From: an uncultured Eubacterium sp.
GTDB lineage: Bacteria; Bacillota_A; Clostridia; Lachnospirales; Lachnospiraceae
Length of the DNA: 6,379 nucleotides
Reading direction: 5' to 3'
Assembly: GCA_947653505.1 (NCBI GenBank)
Contig: CANTHI010000227.1
Location: 1-6,379, forward strand
In this document: positions 1 to 6,207 of the stretch, one piece after another
Position numbering within the stretch: position 1 is the first letter of the stretch
Layout of the letters: each line of letters begins with the position of its first letter
Position numbers and translations under genes: made by a program
Notes under the pieces: generated by a model
Told to the model about the DNA's origin: nothing
The model's input: only the letters and a program-made list of their open reading frames with translations
The model's database searches: none

Positions 1-177
1 CTTTTACATTGGCTTTCTGCACTTCCACATAGGCCCGGTAATACCTGTTTGTACCTTTGTTCCGGTACAGCTCGGAAACTTCCGTCACAGCCACTTTGGA
101 CTGCAGCCAGCTTAAATTTGTCCCTTTATAGGAAATTGCGTCTTTTAGAATCCGTTCCCTACCTGTGTCATGGACAT
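1..177 (-). pseudogene. Start of an unrecognised gene, cut by the window edge, with an apparent one-base frameshift
   Basis: I do not recognise this protein. The minus strand has an AAAGGGG ribosome binding site (183-189) 5 nt before an ATG at 177; a second ATG at 171 is 11 nt away and equally possible. The first frame reads MSMTQVG and then soon stops. A second frame, open to the window edge but without a start codon of its own, continues as ERILKDAISYKG, then NLSWLQSKVAVTEVSELY and RYYRAYVEVQKANVK. Adding one G to the GGG at 157-159 joins the two into one plausible soluble, Lys/Arg-rich protein of at least 57 residues. It lies downstream of the transporter terminator and is probably a separate unit. 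No membrane segment or signal peptide is visible. The composition looks like real coding sequence, but the function is unknown. Confidence 0.5.
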
Positions 178-493
178 GTCATCCCCTTTCGTTGGGACAG
201 CATTTTGTTCCTCCCGGGCAGCCTTCCGGCGTCTTCCATGAGAAGATTCCGACAGAATTATCCTGGGTAAAACCTGTTCTTTCACTGAACAACAGAAAGA
301 ACCCGACAAAGAACATCCATTCCGGCTGTCTTTATCGGGTGCATTTATTCGTATATATATTTATGTTAAATTCACTACTGGCACAGTAATGCCAGCCACA
401 GTTTTGTTACTGTCTGATACCCCAGAAGACCACACCTGTCAATAACAATGCCATTTTCCAGTATCTTGTATGGTAATCAGAATTTTCATCCTG
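178..493. other. Non-coding gap after the transporter operon
   Basis: There is no convincing gene here on either strand; the short plus-strand open frames at 49-389 have no ribosome binding site and look like chance. The gap holds the terminator hairpin at 301-340 and a second small perfect hairpin (CTGGCA at 378-383 with TGCCAG at 390-395). A weaker 5-bp stem, ACAGT/ACTGT, lies near 399-414. No promoter for the left-edge gene could be picked with confidence. Confidence 0.6.
287..340 (-). terminator. Probable rho-independent terminator of the ABC transporter operon
   Basis: On the minus strand, ACCCGATAAAG (340-330) pairs with CTTTGTCGGGT (311-301) through 11 positions including one G-U pair. 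Further pairing inside the loop (ACA with TGT) makes a long hairpin. It is followed by a T-rich stretch (TCTTTCTGTTGTT, 300-288). The G-U pair becomes a C-A mismatch on the plus strand, so the structure favours minus-strand RNA. It lies about 150 nt beyond the permease 2 stop, which fits the end of the operon. The T run is interrupted, so efficiency is uncertain. Confidence 0.6.
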
Positions 494-1324
494 CTATCCT
501 TTCACTGCACCAGCCACAATACCGGAAATAATATATTTTTGCATAAACAGGAAGAAAATAATCATCGGCAGAATGGACAGTGCAAGGGATGTCAGTGCAT
601 AATCCCAGCGCATCGAATACGCGCTGAAAAAAGAATACACAGTTGTTGTAATTGTTTTTTTCGATTCACTCTGCAGCATAATCAGAGGAAGTGTAAAATC
701 ATTCCACATCTGCAGTGTGAACAATACTACAATACTGCTCGTTGACGGCTTTAACAACGGAAAAATAATTTTAAAAAATGTCCCCAGTTTCGAGCAGCCA
801 TCCATCTGCGCCGCTTCTTCAATTTCCTTTGGTATTGATTTAATCGCTCCCTGGAAGATAAACACTGCCATTGGACAATACAAAGGGATTAGAACCAGAA
901 TCAGCCCGGGAATGCTGTCCGTCAGGTTCATGCTTTTACATATTTTCGCAAACGGAAGCATAATACTCTGAAACGGAACTGTCATGGAAGCCATTAAAAG
1001 AAGCAGAATCGCATTACTGGCTTTATTATTCCACCTGGACAGCCGGTATGCGCACATAGCGCTCAGAACAACTGTAAATGCTATCGCAAACACACAGATA
1101 CAGACTGTATTAAAAAACACCCTTATATAATTCATGTTTTCCAAAACATACCGGAAATTCTCCAGGCTTGGGCTTTTCGGCAGCCCAAATGTATTTGTCA
1201 GTATTTCCCCCAGCGGCTTAAAAGAATTGGTCAGCACAATCCATGCAGGTGAAATAAAGATAACTGCAAGAATAACCATAAGCACTTCCAGCAAAATCTT
1301 CCTGGCATTTCTTAGTTTAGCCAT
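494..1324 (-). CDS. Sugar ABC transporter permease 2, CUT1 family (MsmG/AraQ/MalG type)
   Basis: This is an inner-membrane subunit that pairs with permease 1 to form the channel of a binding-protein-dependent sugar importer. The 276-residue protein has the usual length and about six hydrophobic segments (roughly 12-32, 70-95, 104-126, 138-160, 195-215 and 243-265). The signature EAA loop is clear at about 169-192: EEAAQMDG, then FFKIIFPLLKP, the site that docks the ATPase. The C terminus, YIISGIVAGAVKG, matches the typical MalG-side ending of this family. The start codon overlaps the permease 1 stop by one base (TAATG), and an AAAGGAGG site ends 10 nt upstream inside the permease 1 gene, so translation is probably coupled. 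No ATPase gene follows, as is usual for CUT1 systems that share an MsmK/UgpC-type ATPase. The substrate is not readable from the sequence. Confidence 0.95.
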   Translation of the reverse strand: MAKLRNARKILLEVLMVILAVIFISPAWIVLTNSFKPLGEILTNTFGLPKSPSLENFRYVLENMNYIRVFFNTVCICVFAIAFTVVLSAMCAYRLSRWNNKASNAILLLLMASMTVPFQSIMLPFAKICKSMNLTDSIPGLILVLIPLYCPMAVFIFQGAIKSIPKEIEEAAQMDGCSKLGTFFKIIFPLLKPSTSSIVVLFTLQMWNDFTLPLIMLQSESKKTITTTVYSFFSAYSMRWDYALTSLALSILPMIIFFLFMQKYIISGIVAGAVKG

Positions 1325-2205
1325 TACGCTTCCACCTCCTTTGAACTCGTCAGTTTCAACTGCAGCATTGCTATGACAATGACAATCAGAAACAGAATCA
1401 GTGCCTTTGCTTCCGCATAGCCCAGCCGGTTATTCTGATAGCCTTCTGTATAAATGTCAAGCGCAAGGCTTGTTGTCTGTCTGCCCGGCCCGCCGCCTGT
1501 CAGGGAAAGGTTTAAATCAAACTGGCGGAAGGACTGTGATACCACCATAAACAGATTAACCCCGATGGTTGGAATCATAAGTGGCAGCGTGACTTTAAAA
1601 AACTGTTTCACTTTTCCAGCCCCGTCAATCGCGGCTGCCTCCAGCAGGCTGGTATCAATCATCTGCAATCCAGACAGGTATAGGATCATAATATAGCCAA
1701 CCCCCTGCCACATCGCCACGATGACCATAGCGGCAACAGAAACATTTCCCCCGCCAAGCCAGCTGATGTTAAAAAAGTCCCATCCCGTAGCCTTATAAAG
1801 CGAAGCACATCCCTGATTAAACAGGAAACGCCAGATATATCCAACAATCAGCATACTAATAACATTCGGAAGGAAAAAACAGGTACGCAGGAATTTCGTG
1901 CATTTTAATTTTGAATTCACTAAAAGAGCAAGAAGAAACGCCAGCACATTGGTCAGTATAACATTTAATACAACATATTTTAAGGTAAACGCAAGTGACA
2001 CAAAATAATCGGAATCACTTGTAAACAGCTTTATGTAATTTTTAAGCCCCACAAAATTTCTGTCTTTGCTGATGCCGTCCCAGTCCAGGAGAGAATAATA
2101 AATCCCTTCGGCCAGAGGCAGTATAAAAAATATAAAATACAAAACCATAAGAGGCATGACAAAAATCAGGACTTCTGATATTAATTCTTTTTTCTTATTT
2201 TTCAT
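1324..2205 (-). CDS. Sugar ABC transporter permease 1, CUT1 family (MsmF/UgpA/MalF type)
   Basis: This is the partner membrane subunit of the sugar importer. The 293-residue protein opens with a short basic cytoplasmic stretch (MKNKKKE) and has about six hydrophobic segments (roughly 11-32, 72-98, 108-128, 154-178, 212-228 and 263-284). The EAA loop lies at about 189-212: EAAAIDGAGK, then FFKVTLPLMIP. The periplasmic-side motif LTGGGPGRQT (235-244) is typical of UgpA/MsmF-like proteins, followed by the common YTEGYQNNRLGYAEA block. The ATG at 2205 has an AAGAGGG site only about 4 nt upstream, a slightly tight spacing that may hold its translation below that of the binding protein. It follows the binding-protein gene after a 115-nt structured gap and overlaps permease 2 by one base. 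Confidence 0.95.
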   Translation of the reverse strand: MKNKKKELISEVLIFVMPLMVLYFIFFILPLAEGIYYSLLDWDGISKDRNFVGLKNYIKLFTSDSDYFVSLAFTLKYVVLNVILTNVLAFLLALLVNSKLKCTKFLRTCFFLPNVISMLIVGYIWRFLFNQGCASLYKATGWDFFNISWLGGGNVSVAAMVIVAMWQGVGYIMILYLSGLQMIDTSLLEAAAIDGAGKVKQFFKVTLPLMIPTIGVNLFMVVSQSFRQFDLNLSLTGGGPGRQTTSLALDIYTEGYQNNRLGYAEAKALILFLIVIVIAMLQLKLTSSKEVEA

Positions 2206-2224
2206 GTTTCCCTCTTTTCTGTGT

Positions 2225-2277
2225 CCGGCGCACCCAGAAACGGCTGCGCTTTATGCGCGTATTTCCTGATGCGCCGG
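2225..2277 (-). promoter_or_regulatory. Stable stem-loop between the binding-protein and permease 1 genes
   Basis: The 115-nt gap between the two genes contains arms CCGGCGCA (2225-2232) and TGCGCCGG (2270-2277). They are perfectly complementary over 8 bp, with an extra G-U pair in minus-strand RNA. A nested GCGC/GCGC hairpin (2246-2249, 2255-2258) sits inside. No T run follows, so it is unlikely to be a full terminator. In binding-protein transporter operons a hairpin at this place commonly protects the upstream message from decay or lowers readthrough, giving an excess of binding protein over permeases. That role is inferred. Confidence 0.65.
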
Positions 2278-2320
2278 TATCTGCATCGTTCAGCCTCAGT
2301 CAGACTGTTACGAACTCTGA

Positions 2321-3652
2321 TTATTTTGATGCAAGATTCGACCACAAATCATCCAGTGACTGCAGTGCCGCCTGATGGCCGCCACTCCCTTCTGAAATAT
2401 AATCCTGCAGTTTTTTGCCGGATTCATTATAATAGCCGTCCGGCCACAGCGGCCATGACCAGATAATGGTGTTGCCTTGTTCCATGTATTTAGAAACATC
2501 CTGTGAAAGCGGATTTGTCCCCTGGAATGTCATTCCCTCCATTGCCGGGATTACCTGGCACTGGTTCAGCAGAAAATCCTGCCCTGCATCGCTGGAAACA
2601 ATCCAGTTTAAAATATCCTTTGCCGTATCCGCATGTTTGGAAGTATTCGACACATGCCATACACCGTTTACGTCCGCCGCAAGCTTCGTATCCGCAGGGT
2701 CATCTGACATTGGAAGCGCAAACAAGCCGATTTCCATGTCCGGAGCAATTTCCGTAATTGTATCGTTTGCCCAGATTCCTTCAAAAATCATCGCCTGTTC
2801 TCCAAGCGCGAATGTCGCGGCTGCTTCATTCCAGCCCGCATCCAGCGGCTTCTCCTGACCGTATTTTAACATCAGATCCAGCACATTCATAAAATCTTTC
2901 ATTTTATCCGTATCTGCTATCTTTACGCTTCCCTCATTCAATCCCTCGATAAAGCCAATCGTATCATCTCCTCCGGCAAAACCATAATTTACAAACTGCC
3001 CAAGCAGCCAGTCATCCTTAAACTGATTTGCAAACGGCGTAATGCCTTTTGCCTGCAGAGTCTCACAGACCTGTTCCAGTTCGCTGAGCGTTGTCGGAAT
3101 TTCGAGATTGTTTTCTTCGAATATCTTTTTATTATATACAATCCCGTTTCCAGACATCTGTACCGGCAGCCCGACTATTTTACCATCCAAAGATATGCAT
3201 TCCAACGCAGCGTCTGCAATCTGTCCCGCAAATTCCTGATCTGACAAATCCGTAACATAATCCTTGTAAGTCACTATTTCATTATAACCAGCCGTCATAA
3301 ACACGTCCGGCATATCCCCGGATGATGCCTTGGTCTTTAATACATCATAATAATCGTCTCCGATCACCTCCACTTCAATCTTCACATTCGGATGCTCTTC
3401 TTCATATGCTTTTGCCATCTGTTTTACCTGGTTCGTATACTCTACCTGAAACTGCATCCAGCGGATCGTAACGTCCTCACCCTCAGCTTCCTGGCCGCCG
3501 CTTTCATTCTGAGCCGTATCCTGACTGTCCGTCTGGCTTTCGGCGGAACCGTTCCCTGTAGTATTTTTCTCAGAGCTGTTATCTGAGCCGCAGCCTGTCA
3601 TTATGGATACGGACATCAGCGCTGCCAGCAGTAATGCCATTCTTTTTTTCAT
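2321..3652 (-). CDS. Extracellular sugar-binding lipoprotein of the ABC transporter (family 1 solute-binding protein)
   Basis: This lipoprotein captures the sugar outside the membrane and delivers it to the two permeases encoded downstream. The 443-residue protein has a lipoprotein signal (MKKRMALLL, hydrophobic to residue 19) with the lipidated Cys at 21 in MTGC; Met at -3 is a little unusual. A disordered linker rich in Ser, Asn, Gln and acidic residues (22-60) follows, then the SBP_bac_1-type fold. Family-like features include VTIRWMQFQ at 61-69, the hinge-side GLPVQMSGNGIVYNKKIFEE (161-180) and EGIWAND (291-297). Trp at 65, 294, 332, 398, 400 and 403 are candidates for stacking on sugar rings. 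The ATG at 3652 has an ideal AAGGAGG site 9 nt upstream. The gene is first in the operon, behind the shared regulatory element. Oligosaccharide specificity is unknown. Confidence 0.95.
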   Translation of the reverse strand: MKKRMALLLAALMSVSIMTGCGSDNSSEKNTTGNGSAESQTDSQDTAQNESGGQEAEGEDVTIRWMQFQVEYTNQVKQMAKAYEEEHPNVKIEVEVIGDDYYDVLKTKASSGDMPDVFMTAGYNEIVTYKDYVTDLSDQEFAGQIADAALECISLDGKIVGLPVQMSGNGIVYNKKIFEENNLEIPTTLSELEQVCETLQAKGITPFANQFKDDWLLGQFVNYGFAGGDDTIGFIEGLNEGSVKIADTDKMKDFMNVLDLMLKYGQEKPLDAGWNEAAATFALGEQAMIFEGIWANDTITEIAPDMEIGLFALPMSDDPADTKLAADVNGVWHVSNTSKHADTAKDILNWIVSSDAGQDFLLNQCQVIPAMEGMTFQGTNPLSQDVSKYMEQGNTIIWSWPLWPDGYYNESGKKLQDYISEGSGGHQAALQSLDDLWSNLASK

Positions 3653-3681
3653 ACTTATAATCCTCCTTATTGTTAAATCCT

Positions 3682-3704
3682 ATGCGCCGGATGTCCCGGC
3701 GCAT
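3682..3704. promoter_or_regulatory. Perfect 9-bp hairpin in the transporter leader
   Basis: ATGCGCCGG (3682-3690) and CCGGCGCAT (3696-3704) are perfect complements around a 5-nt loop. In minus-strand RNA the hairpin lies inside the 5' leader, about 14 nt before the ribosome binding site, and is not followed by T residues, so a leader stabiliser or protein site is more likely than a terminator. On the plus strand it is followed by TTTTGTTTT and could stop antisense transcription. Its arms reuse the same CCGGCGCA/TGCGCCGG sequence found in the gap at 2225-2277. Confidence 0.6.
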
Positions 3705-3721
3705 TTTGTTTTGATGATTTT

Positions 3722-3749
3722 ATTTTACACAGTCCTGCCTGGTTTGTAA
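3722..3749 (-). promoter_or_regulatory. Predicted promoter of the transporter operon
   Basis: A TAAAAT -10 box (3727-3722) lies 16 bp after a poor -35 sequence, TTACAA (3749-3744), which overlaps the end of the shared 42-bp element. The predicted transcription start is near 3715, giving a leader of about 60 nt. The weak -35 suggests dependence on an activator. The same geometry recurs upstream of the secreted-protein gene, which is the main reason to believe it. Confidence 0.55.
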
Positions 3750-3787
3750 CCGTAATATCCTGACAGATACAGGTAAATTATTGATAT
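3746..3787 (-). promoter_or_regulatory. Shared 42-bp regulatory element, copy 1 (transporter operon)
   Basis: Read on the minus strand, the element begins ATATCAATA, contains TTTACCTGT and ends TTACGGTTAC. It aligns without gaps to 6204-6245 with 34 of 42 identical bases. TTAC occurs at element positions 12-15, 33-36 and 39-42; the first two are 21 bp apart, which is two helical turns. Direct half-sites on one DNA face next to a weak -35 suit an activator of the AraC type, though the regulator is not in view. It starts 12 bp beyond the stop codon of the broken secreted-protein gene. Confidence 0.7.
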
Positions 3788-3798
3788 GCTGCTTAAGA

Positions 3799-5262
3799 TT
3801 ATTTTACCGTAATAACCTTCTTTTTCACAACCTTCTGTCCTCCAGACAGCTTCACCGTTACGGTAAGTGTAACCTTCCCTTTCTTCTTCGTCTTAACGGT
3901 GCCGTTTTTCGATATGGACGCAATCCTGCTGTTGCTGGATTTATAGGTGATCACAGCCTTTTCCTTGCCAAATTCCGGTTTCGTGCTGACCATTTCTGGA
4001 AGACGGACCTTTACCTTTACTGTACTGCCGGCTTTCGCAGATGTTTTCGATACAGATGCGGATATGCTGTCTTTGACCGTAACGATCTTACTCCCGCTGA
4101 GTTTCTTTGCAGAAACAACATAATCTGCCCCTTTTCGGACATCAAGGCTGATGCTGCCGTCTAAAGACACTTTTTTCCCGCAAAATGCTGTCTCAGAAAG
4201 CTTTCCTGTTTTTTCATCATACTGATATACATAAACCGTTTTCCCGCTGGCGATTCCGGTCTTATCCGTCACCGGTATTTTTACCTGCATTCCTCCCTGC
4301 AGGTTTCCATTTTTTTCATTAGAAGCAACCGTTATCAGGCAGGTTTTTTTCTGGTTCACCTTACTGGCAGTTACAATTTTATCAATCGCTTCCTTCCTGG
4401 AGCTGGCGGACGCGTCTTTTAACAGGCTGGCGTGTACCGTAATATTTACTTCCTCCAAAGACAAATCCATCTTTGCCATTTGTGAAGCTGGTATGGTAAC
4501 TGTATAACTGCCGAAAGCCTGTGTCCCCTCGGAATTTGCCACTTTCACGGTTATTCCTTTGTTTTCTGCTTTTGCTGCCGCAATACTGTCTTTTGCAATC
4601 ACGATTTTTTCGATATCCATGCCTTTCACGTCTGGAATATCAATAGATATCACCCTATTCTTATTATCAGCCGCTGCTGAATTTACCGTTTCCGGCGTCA
4701 CCTCTATGACAACGCTGCTGACGCTTTCTGCTATGCCTTCCATCAGGCCGGATGATATTTTTATTTCGCCTTTTTCACCTGCGGTCCCTGTGCGTATCAA
4801 AGAACTTACAACAGGCTTTCCACGGTTCCATTCAGACTGGATGGATGCAGATGCACCGCCGTCGTTCTGTTTTAATTCTTTTCTATACGATACCTCTCCG
4901 TCCGGCTTTGTTTCCGTTACTGTCTCCGATGTGCTGCCATCCGGTTTTTCCTGCGTTACAGTTACCTTCAGCGTCCCGTCCGGCTTTGTTTCCGTAATTG
5001 TTTTTTTCACAGTTCCATCCGGCGCTGTCTCTGTCTTTTCATCCGGCCTGCTGCTGTCTGTCTGATTTCCAGTATTCGTGCTGCCCTGCAGCGTTCCAGA
5101 CGCAGTTCCTGTTCCTGAACTGCCGCCACTGCCCCAGCTGCTGCCGCTGCCTGAACTGCTGCCGCTGCCCGAACTGCTGCCGCTGCCTGAACTGCTGCCG
5201 CCTGATGTATTCTGTTCTTTTTTCGGGATTTCCTCCGTATATACATCCCGCATATAGTACAT
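3799..5262 (-). CDS. C-terminal fragment of the broken secreted protein: Gly/Ser linker, PDG repeats, beta-rich module, Big2-like domain
   Basis: This is a long open frame without a believable start: the ATG at 5262 has no ribosome binding site. The protein really enters from the middle frame at about 5247, where CTICG should run into DVYTEEIPKKE. Numbered from 5262, residues 20-58 form a Gly/Ser linker, 78-129 four 13-residue repeats around PDG, and about 145-400 a beta-rich region with FGSYTVTIP and VKIPVTDKTG that I do not assign to a named family. The last ~80 residues look like a bacterial Ig-like (Big2) domain: ITYKSSNSRIASISKNGTV, then KKKGKVTLTVTV. There is no LPXTG anchor or membrane helix at the end. 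Such modules usually serve surface display or carbohydrate binding in secreted Lachnospiraceae enzymes. The stop TAA at 3801-3799 lies 12 bp before the transporter's regulatory element. Confidence 0.8.
   Translation of the reverse strand: MYYMRDVYTEEIPKKEQNTSGGSSSGSGSSSGSGSSSGSGSSWGSGGSSGTGTASGTLQGSTNTGNQTDSSRPDEKTETAPDGTVKKTITETKPDGTLKVTVTQEKPDGSTSETVTETKPDGEVSYRKELKQNDGGASASIQSEWNRGKPVVSSLIRTGTAGEKGEIKISSGLMEGIAESVSSVVIEVTPETVNSAAADNKNRVISIDIPDVKGMDIEKIVIAKDSIAAAKAENKGITVKVANSEGTQAFGSYTVTIPASQMAKMDLSLEEVNITVHASLLKDASASSRKEAIDKIVTASKVNQKKTCLITVASNEKNGNLQGGMQVKIPVTDKTGIASGKTVYVYQYDEKTGKLSETAFCGKKVSLDGSISLDVRKGADYVVSAKKLSGSKIVTVKDSISASVSKTSAKAGSTVKVKVRLPEMVSTKPEFGKEKAVITYKSSNSRIASISKNGTVKTKKKGKVTLTVTVKLSGGQKVVKKKVITVK
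4876..5031 (-). repeat. Four tandem 13-residue PDG repeats (39 bp each)
   Basis: The encoded units are ETAPDGTVKKTIT, ETKPDGTLKVTVT, QEKPDGSTSETVT and ETKPDGEVSYRKE. The second to fourth positions after the leading acidic or polar residue keep PDG, and three of the units end in a threonine-rich strand. The repeat is an extended Thr/Lys spacer of the kind seen between modules of secreted proteins. The DNA copies have diverged, so this is an old repeat rather than a recent expansion. Confidence 0.75.
5138..5191 (-). repeat. Three tandem 18-bp copies in the Gly/Ser linker
   Basis: On the plus strand the unit CTGCTGCCGCTGCCTGAA occurs at 5138-5155, 5156-5173 (one base differs) and 5174-5191, with a partial copy after it. 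It encodes the SGSGSS pattern of the linker. Near-identity at the DNA level shows recent expansion, so copy number may vary between strains and may be miscounted in short-read assemblies. Confidence 0.8.
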
Positions 5263-5729
5263 GTAAAAGTCCGGATTCCTGTCTCCGATACACCCGGCTC
5301 TTTTGTTACCCGGCTCGTATAAGCATGGTCTGTTTTGCTTCCTTTTCGAATGCGTGTATCTGCCGCATCGCAGTTTTCACATTTTGCCGTTTCCGTTCCA
5401 TCCGCGCTGCACGATGCATTCTGGTCTGATACATAATTCACAAAGCTGTGTCCTGAAGGAGGAACGGAGGCTCCCGGTATGATCATTTTATCACAGATAC
5501 TGCAGTATGTATCTCCGGTATAGCCTTCTGTCAGGCATCCGGCTGCTATTGTGCCCTCAGGCCGTGTTTCGGCATGAGCACAGTCTGATTTTATCATCGA
5601 GATGACAACTGACTCCGTAATATAATTTCCTTTGTCTGCCCCTGCATAAACAGCCGTCGCTGTAATCGCACTTCCCGTTGTAATTTCCTTGCCAGCGTCC
5701 TGTTCGCTCCATACAATGTGCTGACCGTA
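5246..5729 (-). pseudogene. Middle fragment of the broken secreted protein: beta-type piece and three CxxC...H repeats
   Basis: The frame opens after a stop at 5732-5730 and becomes protein-like from about 5714 (VWSEQDAGKEITTGSAI, then AVYAGADKGNYITES), which resembles the tail of a surface beta-domain of the MBG kind. From about 5590 come three ~40-residue repeats, each with a CxxC pair: CSIC, CENC and CTIC, with GH or DH closing the first two (PPSGHSF, KTDHAY) and ATC/ASC-type cysteines between. This CxxC...GH repeat is common in large secreted Lachnospiraceae proteins and might bind metal or form disulfides. The frame itself runs on to a stop at 5007, but past about 5250 it encodes an Ala/Arg-rich string that is out of frame with the linker. 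One extra G at 5247-5249 would restore CTICGDVYTEEIP. Confidence 0.7.
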
Positions 5730-6043
5730 TTATATCCGGCATAAGCTGTTTTCTCAAAAACATTTTCCAGCCATTCCATCGGGAGCGGGTCTTCGTATCC
5801 TGTAACAGAATTTTTATCAAATCCGCGCAGCTGCCAGGTTCCCATACATTCCACATTTTCATACATAAAAGGCTTGCCGTCCACTTCTACATAGCTCTTG
5901 CCGTTTTCTCCCGTCACTACCCTTGAGACAATCGTTCGTTCTGTTCCCTGCGCATGCGCCTTCTCCAGAAAACTGATCCGCACCGATGTCATAAAAAACA
6001 CCAGAGACAGCATGCCTGCTATGATTCTTTTCCATCTTTTCAT
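5594..6043 (-). CDS. N-terminal fragment of the broken secreted protein: signal peptide and start of a glycoside-hydrolase-like domain
   Basis: The best start is the ATG at 6043, 9 nt after an AAGGAGG site (6059-6053). The ATG at 6049 is only 3 nt from it. The product starts MKRWKRIIAGMLSL, with a basic n-region and a hydrophobic core to about residue 20, and a likely signal peptidase cut after AHA (about 31). The mature part has VEVDGKPFMYENVECMGTWQ and, later, PMEWLENVFEKTAYAGYNTVS. This resembles the entry strand and first helix of TIM-barrel glycoside hydrolases such as GH35/GH42/GH5 ('DGKPF... W ... LK AGYNTV'). After about residue 110 the frame degenerates (RKLQREVRLQRRLFM) and stops at 5594, while protein-like sequence continues in another frame. 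The catalytic core is absent, so the ORF as written would give an inactive secreted peptide of 149 residues. Confidence 0.7.
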   Translation of the reverse strand: MKRWKRIIAGMLSLVFFMTSVRISFLEKAHAQGTERTIVSRVVTGENGKSYVEVDGKPFMYENVECMGTWQLRGFDKNSVTGYEDPLPMEWLENVFEKTAYAGYNTVSTLYGANRTLARKLQREVRLQRRLFMQGQTKEIILRSQLSSR

Positions 6044-6142
6044 ACTCATAAACCTCCTTCTCCATTCTTATTGGTTTTCTCTGTGTACACTGCGTTCATT
6101 CCTTCATTTTCCTGTCCTCCTTATTTCCGAATCGGTAATATC

Positions 6143-6164
6143 TGCGCAGGCTGTATCCTGCGCA
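6143..6164. promoter_or_regulatory. Perfect 8-bp hairpin in the leader of the secreted-protein gene
   Basis: TGCGCAGG (6143-6150) and CCTGCGCA (6157-6164) pair perfectly around a 6-nt loop. It begins about 10 nt after the predicted transcription start and has no T run after it on the minus strand, so it is not a terminator. A hairpin near the 5' end of the leader also occurs in the transporter unit (3682-3704), though its stem sequence differs. Confidence 0.55.
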
Positions 6165-6179
6165 CCTTCACGTGCTCAC

Positions 6180-6207
6180 ATTCTATCAGATTACCCCCCC
6201 CCGGTAA
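6180..6207 (-). promoter_or_regulatory. Predicted promoter of the secreted-protein gene, with a poly-G spacer
   Basis: An extended -10, TGATAGAAT (6188-6180), follows a poor -35, TTACCG (6207-6202), at a 16-bp spacing. The -35 overlaps the end of regulatory element copy 2. The distance from the element to the -10 hexamer is 18 bp, exactly as in the transporter promoter. Eight of the 16 spacer bases belong to a run of nine G. The predicted start near 6173 gives a leader of about 125-130 nt. Confidence 0.55.

Noticed and set aside
36..57. TACCTGTTTGTACC on the plus strand as a further copy of the shared element
   Set aside because: Only a short core matches, it lies inside the left-edge coding region, and no promoter geometry accompanies it.
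2466..2858. A 130-residue plus-strand frame antisense to the binding-protein gene
   Set aside because: It lies entirely inside a well-supported gene and has no plausible ribosome binding site.
3682..3704. The leader hairpin as terminator of the upstream secreted-protein gene
   Set aside because: On the minus strand it is followed by AGGATTTAAC, not a T run, and it lies downstream of the predicted transporter promoter.
4559..5065. A 168-residue plus-strand open frame with hydrophobic and PSGFVSV repeats
   Set aside because: It is the mirror of the PDG repeats and beta-rich module on the minus strand, with no ribosome binding site; the minus-strand frame has clear domain character.
5007..5245. 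Ala-rich string (AAAVQ repeats) at the end of the middle frame
   Set aside because: It is the Gly/Ser linker read out of frame after the one-base break at 5247-5249, not a real domain.
4998..5429. A cysteine-rich plus-strand frame with repeated CCRCLN units
   Set aside because: The repeat is the antisense reading of the 18-bp Gly/Ser linker units; no start signal is present.
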